64,000 bases of DNA from Methylopila sp. M107 (GCF_000384475.1 NZ_ARWB01000001.1:1344176-1408175); one strand, 5' to 3'; positions 1-10,400 are shown, counted from the first letter of the stretch. Numbers and translations: made by a program. The notes: generated by a model from the letters alone, not told the origin.

Positions 1-693
1 CTCGTTGGAGCCGATCTCCATGCCGATCTTCGGGAGGACCCCTTCTTCGGCGAACAGCCGTTCCATCAAAGCGCGGGTGCCGGACCCCTGCTCGCGCATG
101 AGGAAGGTGTGGCCGGACAATGCCTGCGGCGCGAGCGTCTGGCCGACCAACGGGTGGTCCGGCGGCGCGACGACGATGTGCGGGTGATCGCCGATCACTG
201 TCCGCACCGTCTCGATGTCCTCCGGCGGGCGGCCCATGATGGCGACGTCCACCTGGTCGCCCCGCAGGTGGTTCAGCACCTCCATGCGGTTCCCGACCAC
301 GAGCGCGAGCTCGACCTTGGGGTGGGCGCGGGCGAACGCCCCGAGCGCCATCGGAGCGAAATACTTGGCCGTCGAGACGATCGCGACCGCGACCCGGCCG
401 CCCTCGAGGCCCTTCATGGCCTCCAGCGCCGCGACGCAGTCGCGGATCGCCGATTCGATGCGCGTGACGGCCTCGACGACCTCGCGGCCGGCGTCCGTCG
501 GGCGGAACTTGTCGCCGGAGCGGTCGAGCAAGGGCAGCGCCGTCGCGGCTTCGAGCAGTTGCACCTGCATGGTCACGGCGGGCGGCGTGACGCCGAGCCT
601 GCGCGCGGCCGCGCTCACCGCCCCGCTGTCCGCGACGGCGGCGAGCGCGCGCAGCTGCTTGATGGTCAGGGAGCGGATCAGGTCTTCAGACAT
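1..693 (-). CDS. cbbR: LysR-type regulator CbbR (partial, runs off left edge)
   Basis: The reverse complement is open from an ATG at 693 to the window edge, giving 231 residues of a LysR-family protein. The N-terminus (about residues 8-65) is a winged helix-turn-helix with the usual LysR spacing (KQLRALAAVADSG, then AAARRLGVTPPAV, LLDRSG and PTDAG). After it comes the first half of the effector domain, with GGRVAVAIVSTAKYFAP, VGNRMEVL and MGRPPEDI, which is typical of CbbR. It is divergent from cbbF with a 149-bp gap, the standard arrangement in which CbbR activates the Calvin-cycle operon in response to metabolites such as RuBP or NADPH. The C-terminal part lies outside the window. The LysR assignment is certain; CbbR rests on sequence feel plus the cbbF/cbbP neighbours. 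Confidence 0.93.
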   Translation of the reverse strand, partial: MSEDLIRSLTIKQLRALAAVADSGAVSAAARRLGVTPPAVTMQVQLLEAATALPLLDRSGDKFRPTDAGREVVEAVTRIESAIRDCVAALEAMKGLEGGRVAVAIVSTAKYFAPMALGAFARAHPKVELALVVGNRMEVLNHLRGDQVDVAIMGRPPEDIETVRTVIGDHPHIVVAPPDHPLVGQTLAPQALSGHTFLMREQGSGTRALMERLFAEEGVLPKIGMEIGSNE

Positions 694-842
694 CCTGAAT
701 GCAGCGTTTAGGCCTTTTGTGTTTCCTGAGCAATCACGCTTACGACGATCTGTTGCGTGGCGGGCGCGATCTGTGGCCTGTATCGAGGCGACGCGCAGGC
801 GCACAGTCGCGCCCGCACAAGACGACTGATGGAGAAGACGCC
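694..842. promoter_or_regulatory. cbbR-cbbF divergent intergenic region
   Basis: This 149-bp gap separates the divergent starts of cbbR (693, minus) and cbbF (843, plus), so it must hold both promoters and, by family knowledge, the CbbR binding sites. It is less GC-rich than its surroundings near 705-745. I could not pick out one convincing T-N11-A box by eye. A Shine-Dalgarno-like GGAGAAG lies at 834-840 or slightly upstream, just before the cbbF start. Confidence 0.55.
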
Positions 843-1871
843 TTGGCCGAGCCCTTGACCCTCGAGGCCTATCTCGACCAGTGGGCCGCCGGCGACGCCG
901 CACGCGGCGATGTCGGGAAGACCGTTCTGGCGATGTGCGTGGCCGCGCGCGAGATCGCCGCGATCGTCGGACGCGGCGCGCTCGAAGGCGACATGGCCGC
1001 CGCGATCGGCGGCAACGCCGGCGGAGACACCCAGAAGGCGCTCGACCTGCGCACCCACGACATCACGATCGAGGCGCTGAAGGCCGCGCCGGTCGCGCGT
1101 GTCGGCTCCGAGGAGGCCGACGACGTCGCGGTGCTGGACGAGGCCGCGCCGCTCGCGGTCGCGATGGACCCGCTCGACGGCTCGTCGAACATCGAGACCA
1201 ACGTGTCGATCGGCACCCTGTTCGGCGTGCTGCCGCATGTCGGCGAGGACACCTTCCTGCAGCCGGGCTCGAAACAGCTCGCCGCCGGCTTCGTGGTCTA
1301 CGGGCCCGCGACCGCGCTGGTGCTGACTGTCGGGGCCGGCACGCAGATCTTCATGCTGGAGCGTGGCTCCGACCGGTTCCTGCGCACCCATGCCGACGTC
1401 AGGATCGCCGAGACCACCAAGGAATACGCCATCAACCAGTCGAACGTCCGGCACTGGGACGCCGCCACCAAGGGCTATATCGACGACTGCCTCGCCGGCG
1501 AGACCGGGCCGCGGTCCAAGAACTTCAACATGCGCTGGGTCGGCTCGCTGGTGGCGGACGTGTTCCGCATCCTGATCCGCGGCGGCGTGTATCTCTACCC
1601 CGGCGACCGCCGCGAGGGTTACGGCTCGGGCCGCCTCCGGCTGGTCTACGAGTGCAATCCGATCGCCATGGTCGCCGAGCAGGCCGGCGGCAAGGCGACC
1701 GACGGCAAGACCCGCATCCTCGATCTCACGCCCCAGAAGCTGCACGCCCGCTGCGCGCTGGTCGTCGGATCGGCCGAGGAGGTCGACCGTTTCGGCGGCT
1801 ATTACGGCAAGCCCGCCTCGAAGGGCGGCTCCTCGCCGCTGTTCGCGAAGCGCGGGCTGTTCCTGGCCTGA
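843..1871 (+). CDS. cbbF: Fructose-1,6-bisphosphatase class I
   Basis: Hydrolyses fructose-1,6-bisphosphate (and, in autotrophs, often sedoheptulose-1,7-bisphosphate) to the monophosphate plus Pi in the cytosol, for RuBP regeneration. The 342-residue product has the normal class I length. The metal-binding loop MDPLDGSSN is at about residues 108-116, and the family signature RLRLVYECNP plus EQAGG lies near residues 260-280. The frame is open far upstream, but the only start that fits the family N-terminus (AEPLTLEAYLDQW) is a TTG at 843, with GGAGAAG just upstream; the nearby ATG is out of frame. A TTG start may lower translation. It is followed by cbbP after 14 nt, so the two are almost certainly co-transcribed under CbbR. 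Confidence 0.95.
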   Translation: MAEPLTLEAYLDQWAAGDAARGDVGKTVLAMCVAAREIAAIVGRGALEGDMAAAIGGNAGGDTQKALDLRTHDITIEALKAAPVARVGSEEADDVAVLDEAAPLAVAMDPLDGSSNIETNVSIGTLFGVLPHVGEDTFLQPGSKQLAAGFVVYGPATALVLTVGAGTQIFMLERGSDRFLRTHADVRIAETTKEYAINQSNVRHWDAATKGYIDDCLAGETGPRSKNFNMRWVGSLVADVFRILIRGGVYLYPGDRREGYGSGRLRLVYECNPIAMVAEQAGGKATDGKTRILDLTPQKLHARCALVVGSAEEVDRFGGYYGKPASKGGSSPLFAKRGLFLA

Positions 1872-1885
1872 CGGCGGAGCGACCG

Positions 1886-2761
1886 ATGTCGATCCGCCAC
1901 CCGATCATCTCGGTCACCGGCTCGTCCGGCTCCGGCACGACGTCGGTGCGCACCACCTTCGAGCAGATTTTTCGGCGCGAGAAGATCAAGGCGGCCTTCA
2001 TCGAGGGCGACGCGTTCCATCGCTTCGACCGGGAGGGGATGCGCCGCCACGCCGAGGAGGAGCAGCAGGCCGGCAACCACCACTTCTCGCATTTCGGCCA
2101 TGACGGGAACCTGCTCGAGGAGCTCGAGGAGGTTTTCCGCTCCTATTCCGAGACCGGCGCGGGCAAGACCCGGCACTACGTCCACGATCTCGCGGCCTCC
2201 CAGCAGTTCGGCCTGCCGATGGGCGCCTTCACGGACTGGGAGGACCTGCCTTCCGCGACCGACATCCTGTTCTACGAGGGCCTGCACGGCGCGGTCATCG
2301 GCGACGGGCTGAACATCGCCCAATACGCCGACCTCAAGATCGGCGTCGTGCCGGTCATCAACCTCGAATGGATCCAGAAGATTCATCGCGACAAGAACGA
2401 CCGCGGCTACTCGACCGACGACGTCACCAAGACGATCCTGCGGCGGATGCCGGACTACGTGAAATACATCTGCCCGCAGTTCACCAGCACCGACGTCAAC
2501 TTCCAGCGCATCCCGACGGTCGACACCTCGAACCCGTTCATTGCCCGCACCATTCCCTCGGCCGAGGAATCGATGGTGGTGATCCGCTTCCGCGACCCGC
2601 ACGGCATCGATTTTCCGTATCTGCTGTCGATGATCTCCTGGAGCTTCATGTCCCGGGCGAACTCGATCGTGATCCCCGGAGGAAAGCTCGACCTCGCCAT
2701 GCAGCTGATCCTGACGCCGATGATCCTGAACCTGGTGGAGCGCCGGCGACACGCGGCGTAG
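1886..2761 (+). CDS. cbbP: Phosphoribulokinase
   Basis: Phosphorylates ribulose-5-phosphate with ATP to ribulose-1,5-bisphosphate, the CO2 acceptor, and is diagnostic of the Calvin cycle. The 291-residue product matches the bacterial octameric class I enzyme. It starts [20 protein letters not shown], with the P-loop at residues 12-19, followed by [15 protein letters not shown]. Later motifs are HYVHD, a FYEGLHGA segment with the catalytic-region acidic residue, and [14 protein letters not shown]. It lies 14 nt after cbbF and is the last gene of the tight cbbFP pair. Confidence 0.97.
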   Translation: MSIRHPIISVTGSSGSGTTSVRTTFEQIFRREKIKAAFIEGDAFHRFDREGMRRHAEEEQQAGNHHFSHFGHDGNLLEELEEVFRSYSETGAGKTRHYVHDLAASQQFGLPMGAFTDWEDLPSATDILFYEGLHGAVIGDGLNIAQYADLKIGVVPVINLEWIQKIHRDKNDRGYSTDDVTKTILRRMPDYVKYICPQFTSTDVNFQRIPTVDTSNPFIARTIPSAEESMVVIRFRDPHGIDFPYLLSMISWSFMSRANSIVIPGGKLDLAMQLILTPMILNLVERRRHAA

Positions 2762-2771
2762 AAATCCAAAA

Positions 2772-2872
2772 CGTCATTCCGGCCGAAGGGTCGGAATCCA
2801 GAAACGTAGCGATTTCAATTTCTTCGATGAAGGTCGGCGCTTCTGGGTCCCGGCCCTTCGGCCGGGATGACG
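2772..2872. repeat. Long-armed intergenic inverted repeat
   Basis: A 19-nt arm at 2772-2790 (CGTCATTCCGGCCGAAGGG) is repeated in inverted orientation at 2854-2872 with a single mismatch, and the sequence inside is also partly complementary. The element sits between cbbP and rpe. It resembles the GC-rich palindromic units that are scattered through alphaproteobacterial genomes and recur elsewhere in this window. It may act as a transcript-end or mRNA-stability structure for cbbFP, but that is inference. Confidence 0.7.
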
Positions 2873-2976
2873 GCGGCGTTTCTACAAATCAATCTGAAGT
2901 GGTCCTGCTGCGGGACTGTACGCCCACGCGCCAAACGTCTAACAGCATGCGGCGCCGCAACATCGTGAAGCCCGCC

Positions 2977-3675
2977 ATGCCGACCGCCCCCGCCCGCCCC
3001 GCCGTCATCGCCCCGTCGATCCTGTCGGCCGATTTCTCCCGGCTCGGCGAAGAGACCCGCGATGTGGTGGCGGCCGGCGCCGACTGGGTCCATCTCGACG
3101 TCATGGACGGCCATTTCGTGCCGAACATCACCTTTGGACCGGAGGTCGTGAAGAAGCTCCGGCGCTGGACCGACGCCCTGTTCGACTGCCACCTGATGAT
3201 CGCGCCGGCGGACCCCTATCTCGAAGCCTTCGCCAAGGCCGGCTGCGACCGGCTGACGGTGCACGCGGAAGCCGGCCCCCATCTCGACCGCTCGCTCCAG
3301 CTCGTGAAGTCGCTCGGCAAGCAGGCGGGCGTCGCGATCAACCCCTCGACCCATGAGTCCGCGATCGAATACGTGCTCGACAAGATCGACCTCGTCGTCG
3401 TCATGACGGTCAATCCTGGTTTCGGCGGCCAGTCGTTCATTTCCGAGATGCTGCCGAAGATCGCGAGCATCCGCGAGATGATCGGCGACCGGCCGATCCG
3501 CATCGAGGTCGACGGCGGCGTGACGCCCGAGACCGCGGCGCTCTGCGCCGCGGCGGGCGCGGACGCCTTCGTCGCCGGCAATGCGGTGTTCAAGGACGGG
3601 CCCGACGCCTACGCCCGGCACATCGCGGCGATCAGGGCGTCGGCCGACGCCGCGCTTTCGGGCCTCGCCGCCTGA
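2977..3675 (+). CDS. rpe: Ribulose-phosphate 3-epimerase
   Basis: Interconverts ribulose-5-phosphate and xylulose-5-phosphate in the Calvin and pentose-phosphate pathways. The 232-residue TIM-barrel protein carries APSILSADF (12-20), [12 protein letters not shown] (39-50; His39, Asp41 and Asp44 fit the metal and catalytic positions), CHLMI near 71, [10 protein letters not shown] and EVDGGV. The start at 2977 gives the usual family N-terminus; an in-frame ATG at 2947 would add ten basic residues. The stop codon overlaps the next start by one base, so translation with cbbY is likely coupled. It lies about 215 bp after cbbP, separated by an inverted repeat, so it may have its own promoter. The name cbbE would also fit. 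Confidence 0.95.
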   Translation: MPTAPARPAVIAPSILSADFSRLGEETRDVVAAGADWVHLDVMDGHFVPNITFGPEVVKKLRRWTDALFDCHLMIAPADPYLEAFAKAGCDRLTVHAEAGPHLDRSLQLVKSLGKQAGVAINPSTHESAIEYVLDKIDLVVVMTVNPGFGGQSFISEMLPKIASIREMIGDRPIRIEVDGGVTPETAALCAAAGADAFVAGNAVFKDGPDAYARHIAAIRASADAALSGLAA

Positions 3676-4421
3676 TGCCGCTCGAGGCGCTGATCTTCGA
3701 CGTCGACGGCACGCTCGCCGAGACGGAGGAGACGCACCGCGCCGCGCTGAACGCCACCTTCAAGGATTTCGGCCTCAACTGGGAATGGGACCAGGCGACC
3801 TACCGGCGCCTGCTCCACATCATGGGCGGCAAGGAACGGCTGCTGCACTTCATCGAGTTCGACGGGCCCGACGACGCCGAACGCGGCTTCAACGCGCTCG
3901 ACGAGATGCACGCCGCCAAGAACCGCCATTACGGCGCCTTCGTGCGCGAGGGCGCGGTGAAGCTCAGGCCCGGGGTCGAACGGCTGCTGCACGAGGCCCG
4001 TGCGGCGGGCCTGAAGCTCGCGATCGCGACCACCACGAGCGCCAGAAACGTCGAGGCGCTGCTGACCGCGACGCTGGGGACCGACGGCCCTGCCCTGTTC
4101 GACGCGATCGCGGCCGGCGACGAAGCCGCGGCCAAGAAGCCCGCGCCCGATATCTACCTGCTCGCGATCGAGCGGCTCGGCGTCGACCCGATGGCCGCTG
4201 TCGCCTTCGAGGACACGCTGCACGGCCTGAAATCCGCAAGGTCGGCCGGGCTCAAATGCCTCGTGACGCCGAGCTTCTACAGCGACGACCAGAACTTCAG
4301 CGGCGCCATCGCCGTGTTCGACAATCTGGGCGAGGCCGACGCGCCGGCGCGGCATATGGCGGGAGCCGGCGCAGGCGAGACGCTGGTGACGGTGGATTTC
4401 CTGCGAACTCTGGTCGCATGA
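3675..4421 (+). CDS. cbbY: HAD-family phosphatase CbbY
   Basis: A 248-residue haloacid-dehalogenase-type phosphatase. The nucleophile motif FDVDGTLAETEE places Asp9 and Asp11 as nucleophile and general acid. A helical cap follows, then ATTTS (motif II), KKPAPDIY (motif III lysine) and FEDTLHGL (motif IV). Proteins of this type next to cbb genes are known from Rhodobacter and plants to hydrolyse xylulose-1,5-bisphosphate, a misfire product that inhibits RuBisCO. The one-base overlap with rpe and the closeness to cbbFP support that role here; the substrate itself is inferred. Confidence 0.9.
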   Translation: MPLEALIFDVDGTLAETEETHRAALNATFKDFGLNWEWDQATYRRLLHIMGGKERLLHFIEFDGPDDAERGFNALDEMHAAKNRHYGAFVREGAVKLRPGVERLLHEARAAGLKLAIATTTSARNVEALLTATLGTDGPALFDAIAAGDEAAAKKPAPDIYLLAIERLGVDPMAAVAFEDTLHGLKSARSAGLKCLVTPSFYSDDQNFSGAIAVFDNLGEADAPARHMAGAGAGETLVTVDFLRTLVA

Positions 4422-4581
4422 GGCGATTTCACGGTTTTGCGAACCGCCGCAGATAAGCCGCGATCCGGGCGTGGAAGGTGATGTGCCGGCTCGCAAGCCC
4501 GAGGTGTCGCCCGTCCGCAATGGCGGCCCCGCCCCCTTCATGCGAGAAGTTGGACGGCGCGTGCGAGTAGGCGAGGCGACT

Positions 4582-6024
4582 GTGGTGCGGGGGACGACTG
4601 GGCTGCGGCTCGCCGCTGTGGCGATCTCCACGCTCGGCCTCACGGCCTGCGCGGAAAAATGGGATCGGCCTGCGCTCGGGATTGACGCGCCCGGTCGCTG
4701 GAAAGACGTGCGCGATCCCAAGGCCAAATGGCCGGAGGCGCAATGGTGGCGCGGCTTCGGCTCGGCCGAGCTGACGCGCCTGATGGCCGAGGCGGAAGCC
4801 GCCAACCAGGACATCGGCGCGGCCAAGGCCCGGATCGAGCAGGCCGACGCGCAGGTCCGCATCAACGGCGCGTCGCTGATCCCGCTGATCGACGGCACTG
4901 CGCAGGCGACGGGTACGCCCAACGCGCGCACCGATAAGCTTCAAGGCCAGTATCAGGCCGGGCTCAACGTCTCCTACGAACTCGATTTCTGGGGCAAGAA
5001 CCGCGCGACCCTGCGCGCGGCGCGCGCGACCGCCATCTCGGCCCGCTTCGACGAGGAGGTGGTCGCGCTAACGACCACCACCAGCGTCGCCAACACCTAT
5101 TTCGCTCTGATGTCCGCGCAGGAGCGGCTCGCGATCGCACGCGGCAACGTCAGCTCGGCGCAGACCATCCTCAACGCCATCCAGGCCCGGGTCGACGTCG
5201 GCACGGCTTCGGCGCTCGACCGCGCGCAGCAGCGCGCCGTGCTCGACCAGCAGCGCGCCGCGATCCCGCCGATCGAGCAGGAGATCCGCACCAACGAGAC
5301 CGCGATCGCCCTGCTGCTGGGCCGGCCGCCGGTGCGGGTCGACATCAAGGGCGGGCGGCTGACGAGCCTGAAGGTTCCGAAGGTAGCGCCCGGCATGCCA
5401 GCGGCTCTGCTCGCCCGGCGGCCGGACGTGCGTGAGGCGGAGGCCAATCTCGAATCGACCGACGCCGACATCACCGCCGCGCGCGCCGCCTTCCTGCCGT
5501 CGATCGACCTGACCGCGCAGGGCGGCTTCGAGAGCACGGCGCTGCGCTCGCTCATTTCGAGCGGCAGCTTCGCCTACCAGCTCGCGGCCGGCGCGACGCA
5601 GCCGATCCTGGATCAGTCGCTGCCCGGCAATCTCGACCTCGCCAAGGGCAACTACCGCGAAAACCTGTTCGCCTATCGCAAGGCCGCGACGCAGTCCTTC
5701 GTCGACGTCGAGAACGCGCTGATCGGGGTCCGCAAGACCGCCGAGCAGGTCCGACTGCAGGAGGCCGCGGTGAAGAGCGCACGCGAGGCCTATGACATCG
5801 CGCAGGCCCAGATGAAGGAGGGCGCGATCGACATCGTGACCGTGCTCAACACCCAGCAGACCCTGTTCGACGCGCAGGACGCGCTGGCGACCGGGCGGCT
5901 CTCGCGCTTCCAGGCGCTGGTCTCGATGTTCGAGGCGCTCGGCGGCGGCTGGGCGGCAGGCGGCAGGCCCGCCGGCGGCGAGCCCCTGCCCGCCTTCAAC
6001 GTGCCAAAGGTCGCCGCCCGATGA
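4582..6024 (+). CDS. RND efflux outer-membrane factor, NodT-type lipoprotein
   Basis: A TolC/OprM-like outer-membrane channel for the RND system encoded downstream. From a GTG at 4582 the 480-residue product starts with a lipoprotein signal (hydrophobic stretch, then LTAC with Cys23 as the predicted lipidated residue). Two OEP repeats follow, recognisable by YELDFWGKNRATLRAARA, LLARRPDVREAEANL and ADITAARAAFLPSIDL. The frame is open to 4471, but the lipobox position and GAGG-rich sequence near 4573 favour the 4582/4585 GTGs. The stop overlaps the next start by four bases (ATGA), showing operon coupling. Confidence 0.92.
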   Translation: MVRGTTGLRLAAVAISTLGLTACAEKWDRPALGIDAPGRWKDVRDPKAKWPEAQWWRGFGSAELTRLMAEAEAANQDIGAAKARIEQADAQVRINGASLIPLIDGTAQATGTPNARTDKLQGQYQAGLNVSYELDFWGKNRATLRAARATAISARFDEEVVALTTTTSVANTYFALMSAQERLAIARGNVSSAQTILNAIQARVDVGTASALDRAQQRAVLDQQRAAIPPIEQEIRTNETAIALLLGRPPVRVDIKGGRLTSLKVPKVAPGMPAALLARRPDVREAEANLESTDADITAARAAFLPSIDLTAQGGFESTALRSLISSGSFAYQLAAGATQPILDQSLPGNLDLAKGNYRENLFAYRKAATQSFVDVENALIGVRKTAEQVRLQEAAVKSAREAYDIAQAQMKEGAIDIVTVLNTQQTLFDAQDALATGRLSRFQALVSMFEALGGGWAAGGRPAGGEPLPAFNVPKVAAR

Positions 6025-7277
6025 AGCGCGTCATCGTCTTCCTGTTGGTCGTCGCGGCCGGCGTCGCGGCATGGCGGTTCTGGCCCCCGCCCGCGCCGTT
6101 CTGGCCGCCGCCATTCCTCGCGTCGAAGGACACGCAGGGCCAGCAAAGCGAGACCCGACGCGGCGGTCGTCGCGGCGGCGGCGACGAGGCGGTGCCTGTG
6201 ATCGTGTCGAAGGCCGAGCGCAAGGACGTGCCCGTCTATCTCGACGGCGTCGGCTCGTTCCAGGCGCCCAACACCGTGACGGTGCGCCCGCAGGTCGAGG
6301 GCACGCTGGTCGAGGTCGCGTTCCGCGAGGGCCAAGACGTCAAGGCCGGCGACGTGCTCGCCCGTATCGACCCTGCCACCTATCAGGCGCAGTACGATCA
6401 GGCGGTCGCGCAGAAGGCGCAGTTCGAGGCGCAGCTCGCCAACGCCCGCCGCGACTACGAGCGCTATTCGCGCCTCGCCAAGAACGACTTCGGCACCCAG
6501 CAGCAGGCCGACACGGCGAAGTCCACGATCGACCAGCTCTCGGCGCAGGTGCGCTATTACGGGGCGCTGATCGACCAGGCGAAGACGACGCTCGACCGCA
6601 CGACGGTCCGCGCGCCGCTCTCGGGACGCACGGGCGTACGCGGCGTCGACCAGGGCAACTACGTGACGGCCGGCGACACGACCGGCATCGTGACGATCAC
6701 GCAGGTGCAGCCGATCGCGGCGCTGTTCACCCTGCCGCAGCAGAACATCGCGGCGGTGACGAAAGCGCAGTCGCGCGGGCCCGTGGCGGTCGAGGCGCTG
6801 ACCGGCGACGGCGCGACGGTTCTGGACAAGGGTGCGCTCGACGTTCTCGACAACCAGGTCGACCAGACCACCGGCACGGTGAAGCTGAAGGCCACCTTCC
6901 CGAACGCGGCGCTGTCGCTGTGGCCCGGCCAGTTCACGACGATCCGGGTCGCGGCCGACGTGCTGAAGAACGTGGTGACTGTTCCGGGGCCGGCGGTGCA
7001 GCAGGGTCCCGACGGGCCGTTCGTGTTCGTCGTCAAGGACGGCGCGACGGTCGGCCAGCGCCCCGTGACGGTGACGCGGCAGGATGCGAGCCTCGCCGTC
7101 ATCGCGTCGGGCGTCGAGGCCGGGGATCAGGTCGTCACCACCGGGTTCACGCGCCTTCGCGACGGATCGAAGGTCGCGGTCGGCTCGCCAGGCGCGGACA
7201 GCGATCCGGAGGACGAGGTTCCGTCACCGAGCGCGAAGACGGAGGAGACGCCGCGCGCCGAGGGCGTGACGCGGTGA
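6021..7277 (+). CDS. RND efflux periplasmic adaptor (MdtA-like)
   Basis: A membrane-fusion protein linking the inner-membrane pumps to the outer-membrane factor. The 418-residue product has one N-terminal membrane anchor (VIVFLLVVAAGVAAWRF) and a proline-rich linker. Next come a lipoyl/barrel-sandwich half-motif (VRPQVEGTLVEVAFREGQDVKAGDVLARIDPATY), an alpha-hairpin (about 115-180) and the second half (TVRAPLSGRTGVRGVDQGNYV). The C-terminal beta-barrel includes LKATFPNAALSLWPGQF. It resembles MdtA more than AcrA, which suits the two different pumps encoded downstream. The C-terminal tail is acidic and low-complexity. Confidence 0.94.
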   Translation: MKRVIVFLLVVAAGVAAWRFWPPPAPFWPPPFLASKDTQGQQSETRRGGRRGGGDEAVPVIVSKAERKDVPVYLDGVGSFQAPNTVTVRPQVEGTLVEVAFREGQDVKAGDVLARIDPATYQAQYDQAVAQKAQFEAQLANARRDYERYSRLAKNDFGTQQQADTAKSTIDQLSAQVRYYGALIDQAKTTLDRTTVRAPLSGRTGVRGVDQGNYVTAGDTTGIVTITQVQPIAALFTLPQQNIAAVTKAQSRGPVAVEALTGDGATVLDKGALDVLDNQVDQTTGTVKLKATFPNAALSLWPGQFTTIRVAADVLKNVVTVPGPAVQQGPDGPFVFVVKDGATVGQRPVTVTRQDASLAVIASGVEAGDQVVTTGFTRLRDGSKVAVGSPGADSDPEDEVPSPSAKTEETPRAEGVTR

Positions 7278-7299
7278 CGGTTGAACGCGACGCGTCTCG

Positions 7300-7455
7300 G
7301 ATCCTCTCCTGCGAAGCGGGGGAGGGGGACCATGGCGTGAGCCATGGTGGAGGGGGTCCGCTTCAGAATGAGACTCCTCCGGGGCAGGAGCGCTCTACGC
7401 CCCGCCCCCTCCACCGCTTCGCGGTCCCCCTTCCCCGTGCTGCGCACGGAGGAGG
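7300..7455. repeat. GC-rich imperfect palindrome between adaptor and first pump gene
   Basis: The 190-bp gap between adaptor and pump holds G-run-rich sequence (GCGAAGCGGGGGAGGGGG near 7312) that is complementary to C-run sequence (CCCCTCCACCGCTTCGCGG near 7405-7425), with a smaller palindrome around CCATGGCGTGAGCCATGG. It can fold into a long imperfect hairpin. Gaps at 10590-10745 and 22430-22600 hold similar structures inside operons, so this is probably a dispersed intergenic palindromic element. Confidence 0.6.
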
Positions 7456-7467
7456 ATCAGAGGCGTC

Positions 7468-10400
7468 ATGAACATCGCCGCGCCCTTCATCGCCCGGCCG
7501 GTCGCGACCACGCTGCTCGCGATCGCGGTGCTGCTCGGCGGCGCGCTGGGCTATCTGCGGCTTCCCGTATCCTCCCTTCCCCAGGTCGATTTCCCGACCA
7601 TCCAGGTGACCACGCGCCTGCCAGGCGCGAACCCGCAGACCATGGCGTCGCTCGTCACCGCGCCGCTCGAACGGCAGCTGGGACAAATCCCCTCGCTCGC
7701 CGCGATGACCTCCGCGAGCTCGTTCGGCTTCTCGCGCATCACGCTGCGCTTCGATCTCGACCGCGACATCGACGGCGCGGCGCAGGACGTGCAGGCGGCG
7801 ATCAACGCCGCGAACTCGACGCTGCCGCGCGACCTGCCCTACCCGCCGACCTTCAGCAAGGTGAACCCGGCCAACACGCCGGTGCTGACCGTCGCGCTGA
7901 CCTCCGACACCATCCCGATCCGCGACGTCTCGGACCTCTCCGACACGCTCGTCGCCCAGCGGCTCGCGGAAGTGATCGGCGTCGGGCGCGTCACCGTCGG
8001 CGGCGGCGTGAAGCCGGCGGTGCGGGTGCAGGCGGACGTGTCGCGGCTCGCGGCCTACGGCCTCACGCTCGCCTCGCTCCGCGCCGCGATTTCGGGCGCC
8101 AGCGTCTCGACGCCGAAGGGCTCGATCGACGGCAGGCGGCAGTCCTTCACCATCTCGGCCAACGACCAGATCGAGACCGCGGCGGCCTACCAGGAGGTGA
8201 TCGTCGCCTCCAAGGACGGCGCGCCGGTGCGCCTGCGCGACGTCGCGGAAGTGACGGACGGGCTCGAGGACACCAGCGTCGCGGCGAGTTTTCAGGGCCG
8301 GCCGGCGATCGTGATCGACGTCCAGCGCCAGCCCGGCGCCAACACGGTCGAGACGGTCGCGGCTCTGCGCAAGGCGCTGCCGGAGATCCAGCGCGCGATG
8401 CCGGCTGGCGTCGCGGTCTCGGTGGTCGACGACCGCACCGACACGATCAAGGCCTCGATCCACGAGGTCGAGATCACGCTCGCGCTGTCGGTCGGGCTCG
8501 TCATCCTCGTGGTGCTGCTGTTCCTCAGGACGCTGCGCGCGACCTTCATCGCGGGCGTCGCGCTGCCGCTCTCGCTGATCGCGACCTTCGCAGTGATGCA
8601 GGCCTTCGGCTTCTCGCTCGACAACCTGTCGCTGATGGCGCTCGTGGTCGGAGCGGGCTTCGTGGTCGACGACGCCATCGTCATGATCGAGAACGTCCAG
8701 CGCCATATCGAGGAGGGCGAGCCGCCGCTGAAGGCCGCGTACGAAGGCGCGCGCGAGATCGGTTTCACGATCGTCTCGCTCACCGCCTCGCTCGTCGCAG
8801 TGTTCATCCCGCTGCTGTTCATGGGCGGGCTGATCGGCCGCGTGTTCCGCGAGTTCGCCGCGACGCTCACAATCGCTGTCGTGGTCTCGATGGTGATCTC
8901 GCTGACGCTCACCCCGATGATGTGCGGCCGCCTGCTCCGCACGCCGAAGGAGCCGGGCCGGCTCGGCCGCGCGGCGGAACGGGCCACCGACGCGGTGATC
9001 GCGGGCTATCGGCGTTCGCTGCTGTTCGTGCTGCGCCACCAGTTCGCGACGCTCCTGATCACGCTCGCCACGCTGGTCGCGACCGGCTGGCTCTACGTCG
9101 CCGCGCCCAAGGGCTTTCTGCCCGACCAGGATTCGGGGCTCATCACCGCGACCTTCGAGGCTGCGCAGGACGTCTCCTTCGCCGAGCTCAAGCTGCGGGA
9201 CGCGGCGCTCACCAAGGCGATCCGCGAGGACCCGGCGGTGCTCAACGTCGTCTCGGTTCTCGGCGTCGGCGAGCAGACGCCGACCGCGAACGCCGGCCGC
9301 TTCACCATCGTGCTGAAGCCGCACGCGGAGCGGGACGCGAACGCCGCGGAGGTGATCCGGCGGCTGTCGGAACGGACCTGGTCGGTCCCGGGCGTCAGCG
9401 TCGCGTTCCAGGCGACGCAGGACCTGCAGATCTCGACCCGCGCGTCGAGCGCCCGCTACCAGTACACGCTGACCGACGCCGACCCGAAGGAGCTCGCCTC
9501 GAACGCCGGCAAGCTCGCGGCCGAACTCTCGAAGTCGCCGGCGCTCATCAATGTCGGCTCCGACGCGCGCGAGAACGGGCTGCAGGCGCGGGTGACGATC
9601 GACCGGGTCGCGGCGGGGCGCCTCGGCGTCACGGCCTCGACGATCGCGGACGCGCTCTACGACGCCTTCGGCCAGCGCCAGATCTCCACCATCTACGGCC
9701 AGGCCAACCAGTACCGCGTGGTGCTGGAGGCGGCGCCTGGCCAGGCGCGCGACATCGCGGCGATCGGCCGGCTCTACGTCACGCCGACCGCCGCGACATC
9801 CGACACGACGACGACCCAGGCGCCGGTGCCGCTGTCGGCGGTCGCGAGCGTCGCGGTCGAGCCGGCGGCGCTGGTGGTCAACAACGAGGAGCAGTTCCCC
9901 GCGACGACCGTCTCGTTCGACCTCGCCGCGGGCTTTTCGCTGTCCGACGCCCTGACCGCGATCAACGAGGCGGAGGACGCGATCTCGCTGCCGCCGACGA
10001 CAGTCGGGCGCTTGGCGGGCGATGCGGCAGAGTTCGCGGAATCGCTGCAGAACCAGCCTTGGCTGGTGCTCGCCGCGATCGTCGCGATCTACATCGTGCT
10101 GGGCGTGCTCTACGAGAGCTTCATCCACCCGTTCACGATCCTCTCCACCCTGCCCTCCGCCGGAGTCGGGGCGCTGATCGCGCTGAAACTGTTCGGACTG
10201 GATCTCTCGATCGTCGCGCTGATCGGCGTGATCCTTCTGATGGGCATCGTGAAGAAGAACGCGATCATGATGATCGACTTCGCGCTCGACGCCGAGCGCG
10301 AGCGCGGCCTCGCGCCGGAAGCGTCCATCGTCGAGGCGGCGGCTTTGCGCTTCCGTCCGATCATGATGACGACGCTCGCCGCGCTGCTCGGCGCGCTGCC

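Noticed and set aside
694..842. Specific CbbR T-N11-A or TNA-N7-TNA boxes
   Set aside because: Several partial matches exist by chance in the gap; none is clearly better than the others, so only the region was annotated.
4471..4581. Longer N-terminus for the outer-membrane efflux lipoprotein
   Set aside because: It would place the lipobox cysteine about 60 residues from the start, too far for a lipoprotein signal.
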